Positions 1-5,757 of a stretch of 5,757 nucleotides of DNA are shown one piece after another. The stretch's first letter is position 1; each line of letters starts with the position of its first letter. The translations under genes and the position numbers were made by a program. The notes beneath the pieces are model-generated. The model had not been told where the DNA came from and did not search any database. It saw nothing but the letters and a program-made list of their open reading frames with translations. This DNA comes from an uncultured Cellvibrio sp. (GTDB lineage Bacteria > Pseudomonadota > Gammaproteobacteria > Pseudomonadales > Cellvibrionaceae). The DNA lies in assembly GCA_946482385.1 (NCBI GenBank), contig CAMLRI010000166.1, positions 1 through 5,757 of the forward strand, in the 5' to 3' direction.

Positions 1-187
1 AACCACATCCTACATCGCAAAAACCAACGTTTCGGGAAAGCTCAACCAAACTTGGTTTCAGAGGAAGCAACAGCGATCAGTAATTTCAAGTATTGTGCAG
101 TTTTCTGCCTTTGCCAGTTTTTTATAGATCGCCATTAAATTATTTAGTGATAACCCGCTTTGAGTGATTTAAAAAAGCTATAAAAAC
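1..187. other. Left-edge intergenic stretch, no convincing gene
   Basis: This AT-rich stretch lies downstream of the small minus-strand gene ending at 188. All three plus frames are open from the edge for 26 to 45 codons (stops near 81, 126 and 138), but none reads like a protein, so a gene tail entering from the left cannot be shown. A 25-codon minus-strand frame (135 to 58) has no ribosome binding site. A perfect 6-bp inverted repeat AACCAA-AC-TTGGTT sits at 44-57. Just past the small gene's stop the minus strand reads T-rich (GTTTTTATAGCTTTTTT, near 171-187) but no strong stem precedes it, so a terminator is possible but not shown. Confidence 0.5.
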
Positions 188-532
188 TCATAACGCCTGA
201 TGCTGGCGGCCAATTAACACCCGCGCCTGGTCAATTAACCCCTCCAAATGCACCGCTGTGGTGGAGCGCAGGGCAAAGTCATCCACCAGTTTGCGCAGGC
301 GGCTCAACTTGGGGCGGGCAGCGCGGAAAGCCTCGGTTACCGGCTCATATTCCAGGTAGTGATCCTGCACGCTCAGCTTGCTCAGTTCCGACAATTCCGA
401 GTGTAAGCCGCTAATCAAATCGTAAAAAAAATCTTTGCGGTCCAGGCTATTGGCCTCCCAATAGGCCTGATCCAAGCCGCGCAACAAACCCTCCAAAATC
501 GGGATTGCCTCGGCGATAGTGTTATTCGACAT
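188..532 (-). CDS. Small hypothetical protein, 114 aa, charged and helical
   Basis: I do not recognise this protein and assign no function. It is 114 residues, starts MSNNTIAEAIP and ends GRQHQAL. It has no signal peptide, membrane segment or cysteine, so it is probably cytosolic. The sequence is rich in Leu, Glu, Arg and Asp in a pattern that suggests an all-alpha fold: helices near residues 4-22, 30-51, 62-84 and 88-112. The ATG at 532 is chosen because AGGTG stands just upstream at short spacing. A longer frame opens at a GTG at 649, but the added 39 residues (Ala/Pro/Ser/Arg-rich) look non-coding and would cross the start of the divergent exporter gene. The neighbour is a LysE-type exporter read the other way from a 104-bp gap, so shared control is possible. 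No DNA-binding motif can be seen, so I would not call it a regulator. Confidence 0.75.
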   Translation of the reverse strand: MSNNTIAEAIPILEGLLRGLDQAYWEANSLDRKDFFYDLISGLHSELSELSKLSVQDHYLEYEPVTEAFRAARPKLSRLRKLVDDFALRSTTAVHLEGLIDQARVLIGRQHQAL

Positions 533-569
533 AAAGCACCTGTTACTAGATCCACGGGAATATCGCCTC

Positions 570-575
570 AGTATA
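570..575 (-). promoter_or_regulatory. Possible -10 box for the small gene
   Basis: On the minus strand the hexamer TATACT matches the sigma-70 -10 consensus at 5 of 6 bases and lies 37 nt before the ATG at 532. No good -35 hexamer is found 16-18 nt further upstream, where the sequence is GC-rich. On the plus strand the same bases read AGTATAG, giving only a poor -10 (TATAGA) for the divergent exporter gene. Tentative. Confidence 0.25.
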
Positions 576-606
576 GAAGACTTTAGCGCCGCCGCTGGGG
601 CGGGCC

Positions 607-633
607 ATAAGCCTGCTAGACTGGCGGGCTTAT
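607..633 (+). promoter_or_regulatory. Leader hairpin just before the exporter start
   Basis: The bases 607-618 (ATAAGCCTGCTA) pair with 622-633 (TGGCGGGCTTAT). The first seven pairs are perfect, then two GU wobbles (614/626 and 617/623) interrupt further Watson-Crick pairs, closing on a 3-nt loop. The stem ends three bases before the ATG at 637, and its 3' arm contains GGCGGG (623-628), the only Shine-Dalgarno-like sequence for that start. If transcribed, it would hide the ribosome binding site. It could instead be a dyad operator in the divergent promoter region. The pairing is seen directly; the role is inferred. Confidence 0.5.
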
Positions 634-636
634 CAC

Positions 637-1260
637 ATGCAGACGCCACCCATGGATCAACTCTGGCTGTTTATCACTCTCACTTTTTTTGTCTCCGCCA
701 GCCCCGGCCCTGTCATGCTTTCCTGCATGGCCGACGCCGCCCGCTTTGGCCTGCGCCACTCGCTGTTCACCATGCTGGGCGCCAGCAGCGGCAACCTGGT
801 ATTGATGTTGTTATCGGCACTGGGGCTCAGTTTGCTGGTGGCACAAGCGCAATGGATTTTTCACGGCATTCAATGGCTGGGTGCTGCCTATTTGATGTAT
901 CTGGGTTACCAATTGATGCGGGCAGCGCCGCTATCGGTTGCCCAGGTAGCGCAACAGGTGCGGCGCGACCATTTATTTGGCAAGGCATTTTTGGTGGCCA
1001 TCACCAACCCCAAAGGGCTTATTTATTTTGGTGCGCTCTTTCCGCAATTTATTGATGTACAACAGCCTATGGCGATGCAATTTACATGGCTGACACTGAT
1101 TTTTTTGGCGATGGATTTGCTGTGGATGCTGGCTTACGCCGCCGGTGGCCGAATGCTGATGCACTGGATCAATAGCCCCCGGCACCAGCGCTGGTTTAAC
1201 TACTGCTGTGGTGGCGCCCTGGTGCTGGCAGGCATTGCTTTGGCTTTTAGCCGGATATAA
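637..1260 (+). CDS. LysE/RhtB-family amino-acid exporter
   Basis: Inner-membrane transporter of the LysE/RhtB family, whose members export amino acids or derivatives (Lys, Arg, Thr, homoserine lactone and others). The sequence does not settle the substrate. At 207 aa it has family length. Counting from the ATG at 652, family marks are S-PGP at residues 17-20, a Gly-rich helix GASSGN at 43-48, and the NPK motif in AITNPKG (116-122) followed by FGALFPQF. Six hydrophobic segments fit: about 2-24, 39-63, 67-88, 113-133, 142-165 and 182-200. Start choice is uncertain. The ATG at 637 has a weak GGCGGG site 8 nt upstream, inside a hairpin. The ATG at 652 has no visible site but puts PGP at the usual distance from the N terminus. 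The gene is divergent from the 114-aa protein and converges on the large secreted-protein gene, with a shared terminator between them. Confidence 0.93.
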   Translation: MQTPPMDQLWLFITLTFFVSASPGPVMLSCMADAARFGLRHSLFTMLGASSGNLVLMLLSALGLSLLVAQAQWIFHGIQWLGAAYLMYLGYQLMRAAPLSVAQVAQQVRRDHLFGKAFLVAITNPKGLIYFGALFPQFIDVQQPMAMQFTWLTLIFLAMDLLWMLAYAAGGRMLMHWINSPRHQRWFNYCCGGALVLAGIALAFSRI

Positions 1261-1264
1261 AACA

Positions 1265-1291
1265 AAACACCCGGCAGCTAGCCGGGTGTTT
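1265..1291. terminator. Bidirectional intrinsic terminator
   Basis: A perfect 11-bp stem AAACACCCGGC (1265-1275) / GCCGGGTGTTT (1281-1291) closes on the 5-nt loop AGCTA. It starts 5 nt after the exporter stop and 23 nt after the stop of the opposing large gene. The stem has a GC-rich core and A/T-rich outer pairs, so each strand ends in a T-run (TTT on plus, TTTTGTT on minus). That symmetry fits termination of both convergent genes, with the better T-tract serving the large minus-strand gene. Confidence 0.88.
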
Positions 1292-1313
1292 GCGGTCAAT
1301 TCGCAGCGAAATA

Positions 1314-1445
1314 TTAGGCTCGGCGACGGCTGAACAAACCCAGCCCCAAGAGCGCCAGCAGCCAGAGGTTCAAGCTGCCGCCACCACCTCCACCACCACC
1401 GCCACTATCTCCACCGCTTGCACCATCACCACCACCGCTGCCGCC
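1314..1445 (-). other. GlyGly-CTERM sorting tail (coding segment)
   Basis: This segment encodes residues 1154-1196 of the large protein. The linker contains a run of nine glycines ending in Ser (1168-1177) and is written in the DNA as a CCA/CCG-type triplet-rich tract near 1374-1445 on the plus strand. It is followed by LNLWLLALLGLGLF and the Arg cluster RRR at 1193-1195, one residue from the end. This three-part layout is the established GlyGly-CTERM pattern recognised by rhombosortase, an intramembrane rhomboid-family protease. The simple-sequence tract could vary in length by slippage; that is an inference. Confidence 0.88.
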
Positions 1446-4400
1446 ATTGGCCGTTTCGTCGTGGCTGGCCGTGGCGCTAACCAGATTCATTTCATAACCG
1501 CTTTCACTAATTTTCACCAAGCCCACATCCTCGGCAAACCAGTAATCTGCCTGATAGCTGATTTGCATTTGCACACCTTCAATAGTGGTTTTGCCGGTAA
1601 AGTAAATACGGGTGTGCAGCGCTGCGTACTGCCCTGCAGGCACAGCTACAGTTTCACCCCCCAGGTATTGCACCTGCGCCGTCCAACTCAAACTGCGCTT
1701 GCCATACTCAGGCGAAATCACCACATCGCCTTTGCCCGTGTGATTTCCTGATGCCGTTAGGTTAATGCCCTTATCCAGCAAAAAGTCGGTAGAGAAATCG
1801 CCGTACTCAGTTTGCACCTGGGGGAAGTAAACACCAAAAAACTGAACCTGGTTATTCAGCACTTTCAAATAGACTTTGCCGCCATAGGGAAAATGCAGGG
1901 GACGAATAGTTTGCCCACCGATTTTCTTATCGCTGCCAACAGTCACCGCCTGCAATGAGTGATCGAACACCCAGCGGTTGCTTTTGGCCATGGGCAAAAA
2001 GTCCGCTGCATTGAGCGCGCTTTTGCTGGCATCCAGGGGATAAAAATCGCTGCTATCTGCTACACCGTCGTTGTCGTCGTCGGTATCGGCGCCATTGCCG
2101 GTGCCATCGTTATCCGAATCAACCCACTCGTTAGGATTATCTGGTGCCAAATCATTTTCATTGGCGGCGCCATCGCCATCGCGATCCGGGTCGATGCTAT
2201 TGGATATACCATCGTTGTCTATATCGTCGGGATCCGGTGTTGCATCCAGATAATCGGGGATACCGTCGTTATCGTCATCGTAATCGCTGTTGTTGCCTAT
2301 ACCGTCATTATCGGAATCGCGATGCTCGTAATAATTGCTCGGGAAAGCATCAGCCTCGTTAAGCCAACCATCGCCATCAATGTCGGGATCTGAGGTGTCG
2401 TCCAGGCCGTCGCCATCCATATCTGCCGTTTTAAGCGGATCTAAAGGGAAAGCATCCTGATAGTCTTCCACTCCGTCATTGTCATCATCGTAATCGCTGT
2501 TGTTGCCTGTACCATCTGCATCGGAATCTACAGTTTCATAGGGATTATTAGGCAAGGCATCGGCATCATTGGCAACACCATCACCATCGCGGTCGGTATC
2601 CGCATTATCGCCAATACCGTCGTAATCTATATCGCCACTTTCCAGGGGATTTAGAGGAAAGGCATCCTGGTAATCCGACACGCCATCATTATCGTCATCA
2701 TCATCCTGGTACTGATCACCAATGCCATCCTGATCATTGTCGATCCAGTCGTATCTATCGTTGGGCAACTGATCCACATCATTGGCATAGCCATCGCCAT
2801 CGCGATCTGTATCGGCGTTATCGCCAATGCCATCGCTATCTATATCCGAGCTTTCGGCTGGATCTGTGGGGAAGGCGTCGCTCACATCCAATACGCTGTC
2901 GTTATCGTCATCAGTATCGGCATTATTACCCGTGCCATCACTGTCAGTGTCCAAGGCTTCGTTTTTATCGAAGGGGAATAGGTCCAGGGTATCTATCACC
3001 CCGTCGTTATCGTCATCGGTATCGGCTGTATCACCCACGCCATCGCGATCAAAGTCAATGGTTTCTGTGGCATCGGCAGGGAATAAATCCTCCGCATCCA
3101 TAACGCCATCGCTATCGCTATCGCGCGCCTGGGCATCCAATAAGGCAAATACCGGCTTGCCGTTTTGGCGATAAATCACCAGCAATTTATTCAGCGATGC
3201 CACAGGCACCAAACCCACAGGCTCACCTAAATATTCCTGGGAAAATGCCTGGTCGCGGCTAAAGTCGGCATTCCAGCGGTCGACTTGGGTGTAGGTGTTG
3301 TTATCGACCCCTTGCAAGCCAAACAAATTGCCATGCAGCCACACCAGGTCGGTGAAGTAGTTATTGGTTAACACATCGGCTTGGGGTTGCATCGCATAGT
3401 CGACAACCTGCCCACGACTTAATGCAATAAAACGCCCTGTTTCCGATACGCCAAATAAATTGCCCCAGGAATCATTGTTAATAAAATACAGGCTGCTTTG
3501 ATCTGTTTTTTCACCAGCAGTATTTAATTGCAGCCACTGCAAATAGGGCTGCGACCAGAGACGCTGGGCGGCCCCATCCCAGGCCAGGCTGTAGCCATAA
3601 CTGACGATGTGCCTTTGCAAAAGCTCCGCCTGCTGGTTATAGATATTCAACGCATAACCTGTATAACCCTCCCAGGAGGAAACGATCAGCAGCGAACCCG
3701 CCGAGAGCATTTCCGGTATTTCATAGGTTGATTCTGTCTGCGCAAAATCATGCTCTGTGTCGTCGGCCAAATTGATGTAGTTAATGTCGCCGGATTTATA
3801 GGCCAGATAAATGCGCTGGTGCTGGGGCGAATAATGAAATTGTTGCGGCGAATTTTGCAGGGGGATGGTCGCCAGGTACTGCTGCTGGCTGATCGACCAG
3901 CGGAAAATACTCAGGTGGGTTTTGCTGAATAAATAAAGCGTATCCTGATCGGCATCCAGGGCCCAATCGTCTGGCTTATAAGCCAGGGTGGCAGGGCTCA
4001 GTGGCTGGTCTGGATCGGCAAGATTTAATTCGCTGACTGCAATTACCTCCACCTCTGGGCTGGCGGCCTGGGTGCGGTCGAATAGCATCACATAGTCTTC
4101 ATAGACTTGCAGATCACTGGCGGCGGCCAGGTTAAGCGCGCGGCTGTTGGTTTGCTGCAGCCACAGGTTGTAACTCACCAATTGGTTGTCACGCAGTACC
4201 AGGGGTTGGTTGCGCCAAAAGGCCAAGGCGGTATAGGCACCACCCAGATTACCGGCATAGGAAAAATCCAGGAGGTTATAAAGGTTGCCCGAGCTATCAA
4301 TAATGCGGTTTTGGTTAGCGAAAGTTTGTACCTGTTGGCCGACGTCGTAAGTGCCGTGGTAGGGCGATTCACTGGTGTTGCCCAGTGCACCATTAACGGC

Positions 4401-4904
4401 CAAAGGTATGCGATAAATATCCGCCGGGCTGATGCCGCTGCTGGTGGTAAAAATTTCACTGCCATCTGGCGCCAGGCTGATATAGGGCGAGGTGTACCAA
4501 AGGCTGCGGCTATCCACCAGGGTGCCTGTAGCTTTGTTGACTACCTGCAAGTAGCTATAACCGCCCAGCACTAAATAAGTATCTGTTGCCTCTATATCGT
4601 GAATGTTTTCACTGATGGTGCGGAAATCCGCTTCGCCAGTGCCATCCAGCGCCAGTTTGACAATGCGGGTGCCATAGCTGGCATAAATGCCCGAGGCATC
4701 GGCGTGGATCGCCAAAGGATTTTGGCTAAGGCTGATAGGCGCCAGGAAGCTTTGGCTGGCCAGGGAATAGCGGGCAACACTGTTGCTGCTGCTATCGGCA
4801 AGGTAAACGATATTGTCGTGGCTAGTAATTTCCAGGGGTGTAGCGCTGGCCAGGGGCAGCCAGCAGGCGCAGAGCAGCAGGGCTGCGCGGCAGAGGGTTT
4901 TCAT
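1314..4904 (-). CDS. Large secreted TSP3-repeat protein with GlyGly-CTERM tail
   Basis: Predicted exported, calcium-binding surface protein of 1196 aa; no catalytic motif is recognisable. In order: a Sec signal peptide at 1-21 (MK, hydrophobic core, cleavage after ASA); about 22-590, beta-rich repeats of WD40/YVTN propeller style, e.g. RYSLASQSFLAPISL (45-59) and FRWSISQQQYLATIPL (334-349), perhaps 10 or more blades; 595-958, eleven thrombospondin type 3 repeats (DxDxDGxGD, DTDDDNDG, DAFP); about 965-1145, a beta-rich domain with PAGQY (1089-1093) and YWFAEDVGLVK (1121-1131); 1154-1177, a Gly/Ser linker; 1178-1191, a hydrophobic helix; then SRRRA. The last three parts form a GlyGly-CTERM signal, which in known cases is cut by rhombosortase on type II-secreted proteins. 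The mature chain has no cysteine. The ATG at 4904 is preferred over the in-frame ATG at 4940 because GGAG lies 5 nt upstream and the signal peptide starts there. No sortase or secretion gene is in view. Confidence 0.9.
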   Translation of the reverse strand: MKTLCRAALLLCACWLPLASATPLEITSHDNIVYLADSSSNSVARYSLASQSFLAPISLSQNPLAIHADASGIYASYGTRIVKLALDGTGEADFRTISENIHDIEATDTYLVLGGYSYLQVVNKATGTLVDSRSLWYTSPYISLAPDGSEIFTTSSGISPADIYRIPLAVNGALGNTSESPYHGTYDVGQQVQTFANQNRIIDSSGNLYNLLDFSYAGNLGGAYTALAFWRNQPLVLRDNQLVSYNLWLQQTNSRALNLAAASDLQVYEDYVMLFDRTQAASPEVEVIAVSELNLADPDQPLSPATLAYKPDDWALDADQDTLYLFSKTHLSIFRWSISQQQYLATIPLQNSPQQFHYSPQHQRIYLAYKSGDINYINLADDTEHDFAQTESTYEIPEMLSAGSLLIVSSWEGYTGYALNIYNQQAELLQRHIVSYGYSLAWDGAAQRLWSQPYLQWLQLNTAGEKTDQSSLYFINNDSWGNLFGVSETGRFIALSRGQVVDYAMQPQADVLTNNYFTDLVWLHGNLFGLQGVDNNTYTQVDRWNADFSRDQAFSQEYLGEPVGLVPVASLNKLLVIYRQNGKPVFALLDAQARDSDSDGVMDAEDLFPADATETIDFDRDGVGDTADTDDDNDGVIDTLDLFPFDKNEALDTDSDGTGNNADTDDDNDSVLDVSDAFPTDPAESSDIDSDGIGDNADTDRDGDGYANDVDQLPNDRYDWIDNDQDGIGDQYQDDDDDNDGVSDYQDAFPLNPLESGDIDYDGIGDNADTDRDGDGVANDADALPNNPYETVDSDADGTGNNSDYDDDNDGVEDYQDAFPLDPLKTADMDGDGLDDTSDPDIDGDGWLNEADAFPSNYYEHRDSDNDGIGNNSDYDDDNDGIPDYLDATPDPDDIDNDGISNSIDPDRDGDGAANENDLAPDNPNEWVDSDNDGTGNGADTDDDNDGVADSSDFYPLDASKSALNAADFLPMAKSNRWVFDHSLQAVTVGSDKKIGGQTIRPLHFPYGGKVYLKVLNNQVQFFGVYFPQVQTEYGDFSTDFLLDKGINLTASGNHTGKGDVVISPEYGKRSLSWTAQVQYLGGETVAVPAGQYAALHTRIYFTGKTTIEGVQMQISYQADYWFAEDVGLVKISESGYEMNLVSATASHDETANGGSGGGDGASGGDSGGGGGGGGGSLNLWLLALLGLGLFSRRRA
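2031..3122 (-). repeat. Eleven tandem thrombospondin type 3 repeats (coding)
   Basis: These bases encode residues 595-958 of the large protein. Each unit ends in a conserved proline of an [FLAT]P or YP step, at residues 609, 644, 679, 714, 750, 785, 820, 855, 890, 921 and 956. The spacing is 35 residues (105 bp), apart from one of 36 and one of 31. Asp/Asn fill the alternate positions expected to hold calcium in TSP3 repeats (DxDxDG, DDDNDG, DRDGDG). From residue 679 two unit types alternate. Type A carries DDDNDG. Type B carries D[RI]DGDG, mostly followed by an aromatic Y/W a few residues after the proline. A 24-nt identical stretch recurs at 2275-2298 and 2485-2508, exactly 210 bp apart. 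Confidence 0.92.
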
Positions 4905-4913
4905 AGGGGCTCC

Positions 4914-4926
4914 AGGGATTATCCCT
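4914..4926. repeat. 13-bp palindrome next to the large gene's ribosome site
   Basis: AGGGAT-T-ATCCCT is a perfect 6+1+6 inverted repeat directly adjoining the ribosome binding site of the large gene (GGAG on the minus strand at 4913-4910). It could be an operator half-site pair or chance. Nothing else supports a role. Confidence 0.3.
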
Positions 4927-4955
4927 TTGGTGGTTATCATTGTCGCTGTTGCTAT

Positions 4956-4975
4956 GGTTTTGCCTGAACAAAACC
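4956..4975. repeat. 7-bp inverted repeat in the leader of the large gene
   Basis: GGTTTTG (4956-4962) and CAAAACC (4969-4975) form a perfect 7-bp inverted repeat around the 6-nt centre CCTGAA. It lies 52-71 nt upstream of the ATG at 4904 and falls at or just after the transcription start expected from the candidate promoter at 4982-5008. It could act as an operator or as a hairpin at the 5' end of the mRNA. It is not a terminator for the upstream gene, because no T-run follows on the minus strand. Confidence 0.4.
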
Positions 4976-4981
4976 TCCGGC

Positions 4982-5008
4982 ATCATATCGGGTTGATAAA
5001 TGTGCCAA
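4982..5008 (-). promoter_or_regulatory. Candidate sigma-70 promoter of the large gene
   Basis: On the minus strand TTGGCA (5008-5003, 5 of 6 to the -35 consensus) and TATGAT (4987-4982, 5 of 6 to the -10 consensus) are separated by 15 nt, shorter than the preferred 17. Transcription would start near 4975, giving a leader of about 70 nt. A second -10-like hexamer, TATAAC, lies further upstream (near 5028) without a good -35. An independent promoter is expected, since 201 bp separate this gene from cysA. Confidence 0.35.
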
Positions 5009-5066
5009 TAGGGGTTGGCGAATAAGTTATAAGAACCCCCTCGCCGGCCCGATTCGTCAGCACATT

Positions 5067-5094
5067 CCCTATAACACCCCAGATGCCCACCCCC
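5067..5094 (-). other. Putative G-quadruplex motif downstream of cysA
   Basis: On the minus strand four G-runs of 5, 3, 4 and 3 follow each other with loops of 1 (T), 5 (CATCT) and 7 (TGTTATA) nt, which meets the usual G3+N1-7 rule. It begins 12 nt past the cysA stop, on the transcribed sense strand, so it could form in the cysA mRNA 3' end. The motif is read directly; folding and function are unproven. No ordinary hairpin terminator is evident in this spacer. Confidence 0.4.
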
Positions 5095-5105
5095 TCCTCG
5101 CCGCG

Positions 5106-5757
5106 TTATTTTTCCCCAGCCAAAAACACTTTCGACTGGGTCGGCCTGGCATAGACCACGGCTCCCGCCTCCAGGGTTAGTAAACGCTGTTGGGCGCGGG
5201 GTAGTTCGACGTGCAATGGCTGGTCGCCCAAACTGTGCTGCAGCTCGATACGCAACACCGCACCAGCGGTGCTGATGTGGCGGATCTGTGCCGCTATAGC
5301 GCCTTCACTAGGCTGGATTGAAAGTTCTATATCGTGCGGGCGCACATAGGCGATAGCAGATTGGTTGTGGATACTCGCATGTTCCGGTGCCGCCAATTTG
5401 TAATCGCCAATGTGTGCCCAACCATGGTCTACACGGCTGTGAAACACATTGACCTGGCCGATAAAGTCGAACACAAACGGGCTGGCCGGGTTGTTGTAAA
5501 TATCGTCGGGCGAGCCAATTTGTTCGATATTGCCTTTATTAAGCACCACAATTTTGTCCGCCACCTCCATCGCTTCTTCCTGATCGTGGGTAACAAAAAT
5601 CGACGTGATGTGCAATTCGTCGTGCAAGCGCCGCAACCAGCGGCGTAAATCTTTGCGCACTTTGGCATCGAGCGCACCAAAGGGTTCGTCGAGCAACAAT
5701 ACTTTTGGCTCCACAGCAAGCGCGCGCGCCAATGCGATGCGCTGGCGCTGGCCGCCC
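5106..5757 (-). CDS. cysA: Sulfate/thiosulfate ABC transporter ATPase CysA, 5'-truncated
   Basis: ATP-hydrolysing subunit of the sulfate/thiosulfate importer (CysTWA with a periplasmic Sbp or CysP), on the cytoplasmic face of the inner membrane. The window holds the last 216 codons. The start, Walker A and the first residues of the ABC signature lie beyond the right edge. Visible in fragment numbering: the end of the signature GGQRQR (1-6), [10 protein letters not shown] (8-17), Walker B VLLLDEP (19-25), D-loop GALD (27-30) and the switch histidine in VTHDQEEA (55-62, His57). The stretch [16 protein letters not shown] (33-48) closely matches E. coli CysA and separates it from other importer ATPases such as MalK and PotA. 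From about residue 95 a beta-rich regulatory domain follows ([17 protein letters not shown]), ending AGEK. Total length should be near 350 aa, normal for the family. It is probably the last gene of a cysTWA-type operon; that is inferred, as cysW is not in view. Confidence 0.93.
   Translation of the reverse strand, partial: GGQRQRIALARALAVEPKVLLLDEPFGALDAKVRKDLRRWLRRLHDELHITSIFVTHDQEEAMEVADKIVVLNKGNIEQIGSPDDIYNNPASPFVFDFIGQVNVFHSRVDHGWAHIGDYKLAAPEHASIHNQSAIAYVRPHDIELSIQPSEGAIAAQIRHISTAGAVLRIELQHSLGDQPLHVELPRAQQRLLTLEAGAVVYARPTQSKVFLAGEK

Noticed and set aside
44..57. Inverted repeat AACCAA-AC-TTGGTT near the left edge
   Set aside because: It is short and A/T-rich with no gene start in view to attach it to, so it is mentioned only within the intergenic note.
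58..135. Minus-strand 25-codon frame beginning MAIYKKLAKAEN
   Set aside because: No ribosome binding site, too short, and no known family; probably chance in AT-rich DNA.
533..649. Longer version of the small minus-strand gene from a GTG at 649
   Set aside because: The extra 39 residues are of non-coding composition and would overlap the exporter start. The ATG at 532 has an AGGTG ribosome site.
1959..2393. Plus-strand open frame of 144 codons, Ile/Val-rich, inside the TSP3 region
   Set aside because: It is the mirror of Asp codons (GAT/GAC read as ATC/GTC) in the minus-strand repeats. It has no plausible start context, and the minus frame is clearly coding. The same holds for the plus-strand Ser-rich frame at 2827-3174.
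4862..4873. Lipoprotein signal (LCAC) in the large protein's leader
   Set aside because: The residue at lipobox -2 would be cysteine, which is atypical, and a clear ASA cleavage site follows at residues 19-21. A type I signal peptide fits better and agrees with a C-terminal sorting tail.
4905..4940. Upstream ATG at 4940 as start of the large secreted protein
   Set aside because: It would place 12 residues (MITTKGIIPGAP) before a standard signal peptide and lacks a ribosome site, whereas GGAG stands 5 nt before the ATG at 4904.
5334..5648. Plus-strand open frame of 104 codons opposite cysA
   Set aside because: The minus strand carries unmistakable ABC ATPase motifs across the same bases; the plus frame is a shadow.

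Overview
The window looks like chromosomal DNA of a free-living gammaproteobacterium. Protein style (a CysA close to the E. coli type, a secreted thrombospondin-type-3 repeat protein with a GlyGly-CTERM tail, moderate GC) suggests a Cellvibrio or related Cellvibrionaceae/Alteromonadales-type organism. The genus is an inference from general resemblance; no search was run.

Layout, left to right. Positions 1-187 hold no convincing gene. A small gene of unknown function (188-532, minus, 114 aa) lies head to head with a LysE/RhtB-type amino-acid exporter (637-1260, plus). The 104-bp gap between them carries a possible -10 box for the small gene and a strong 27-nt hairpin next to the exporter start. 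The exporter converges on a very large minus-strand gene (1314-4904, 1196 aa), and a symmetric hairpin at 1265-1291 can terminate both. A 201-bp spacer (4905-5105) separates the large gene from a 5'-truncated cysA (5106-5757, minus), which runs off the right edge.

The large gene dominates the window. It encodes an apparently surface-delivered protein: Sec signal peptide, about 570 residues of propeller-like beta repeats, eleven Asp-rich thrombospondin type 3 (calcium-binding) repeats, a beta-rich C-terminal domain, then a Gly-rich linker, a hydrophobic helix and an Arg cluster. That tail is the rhombosortase sorting signal GlyGly-CTERM. The TSP3 array has a higher-order structure: from the third unit on, two repeat types alternate with a period near 70 residues, so the array seems to have grown by duplication of dimers.

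The genes do not form one obvious pathway. cysA belongs to sulfate/thiosulfate uptake, with partner genes expected beyond the right edge. The exporter and the small protein are divergent and may share regulation. The large surface protein appears to be its own transcription unit, with a candidate promoter in the 201-bp spacer. I see no RNA gene, CRISPR array, insertion sequence or phage element.
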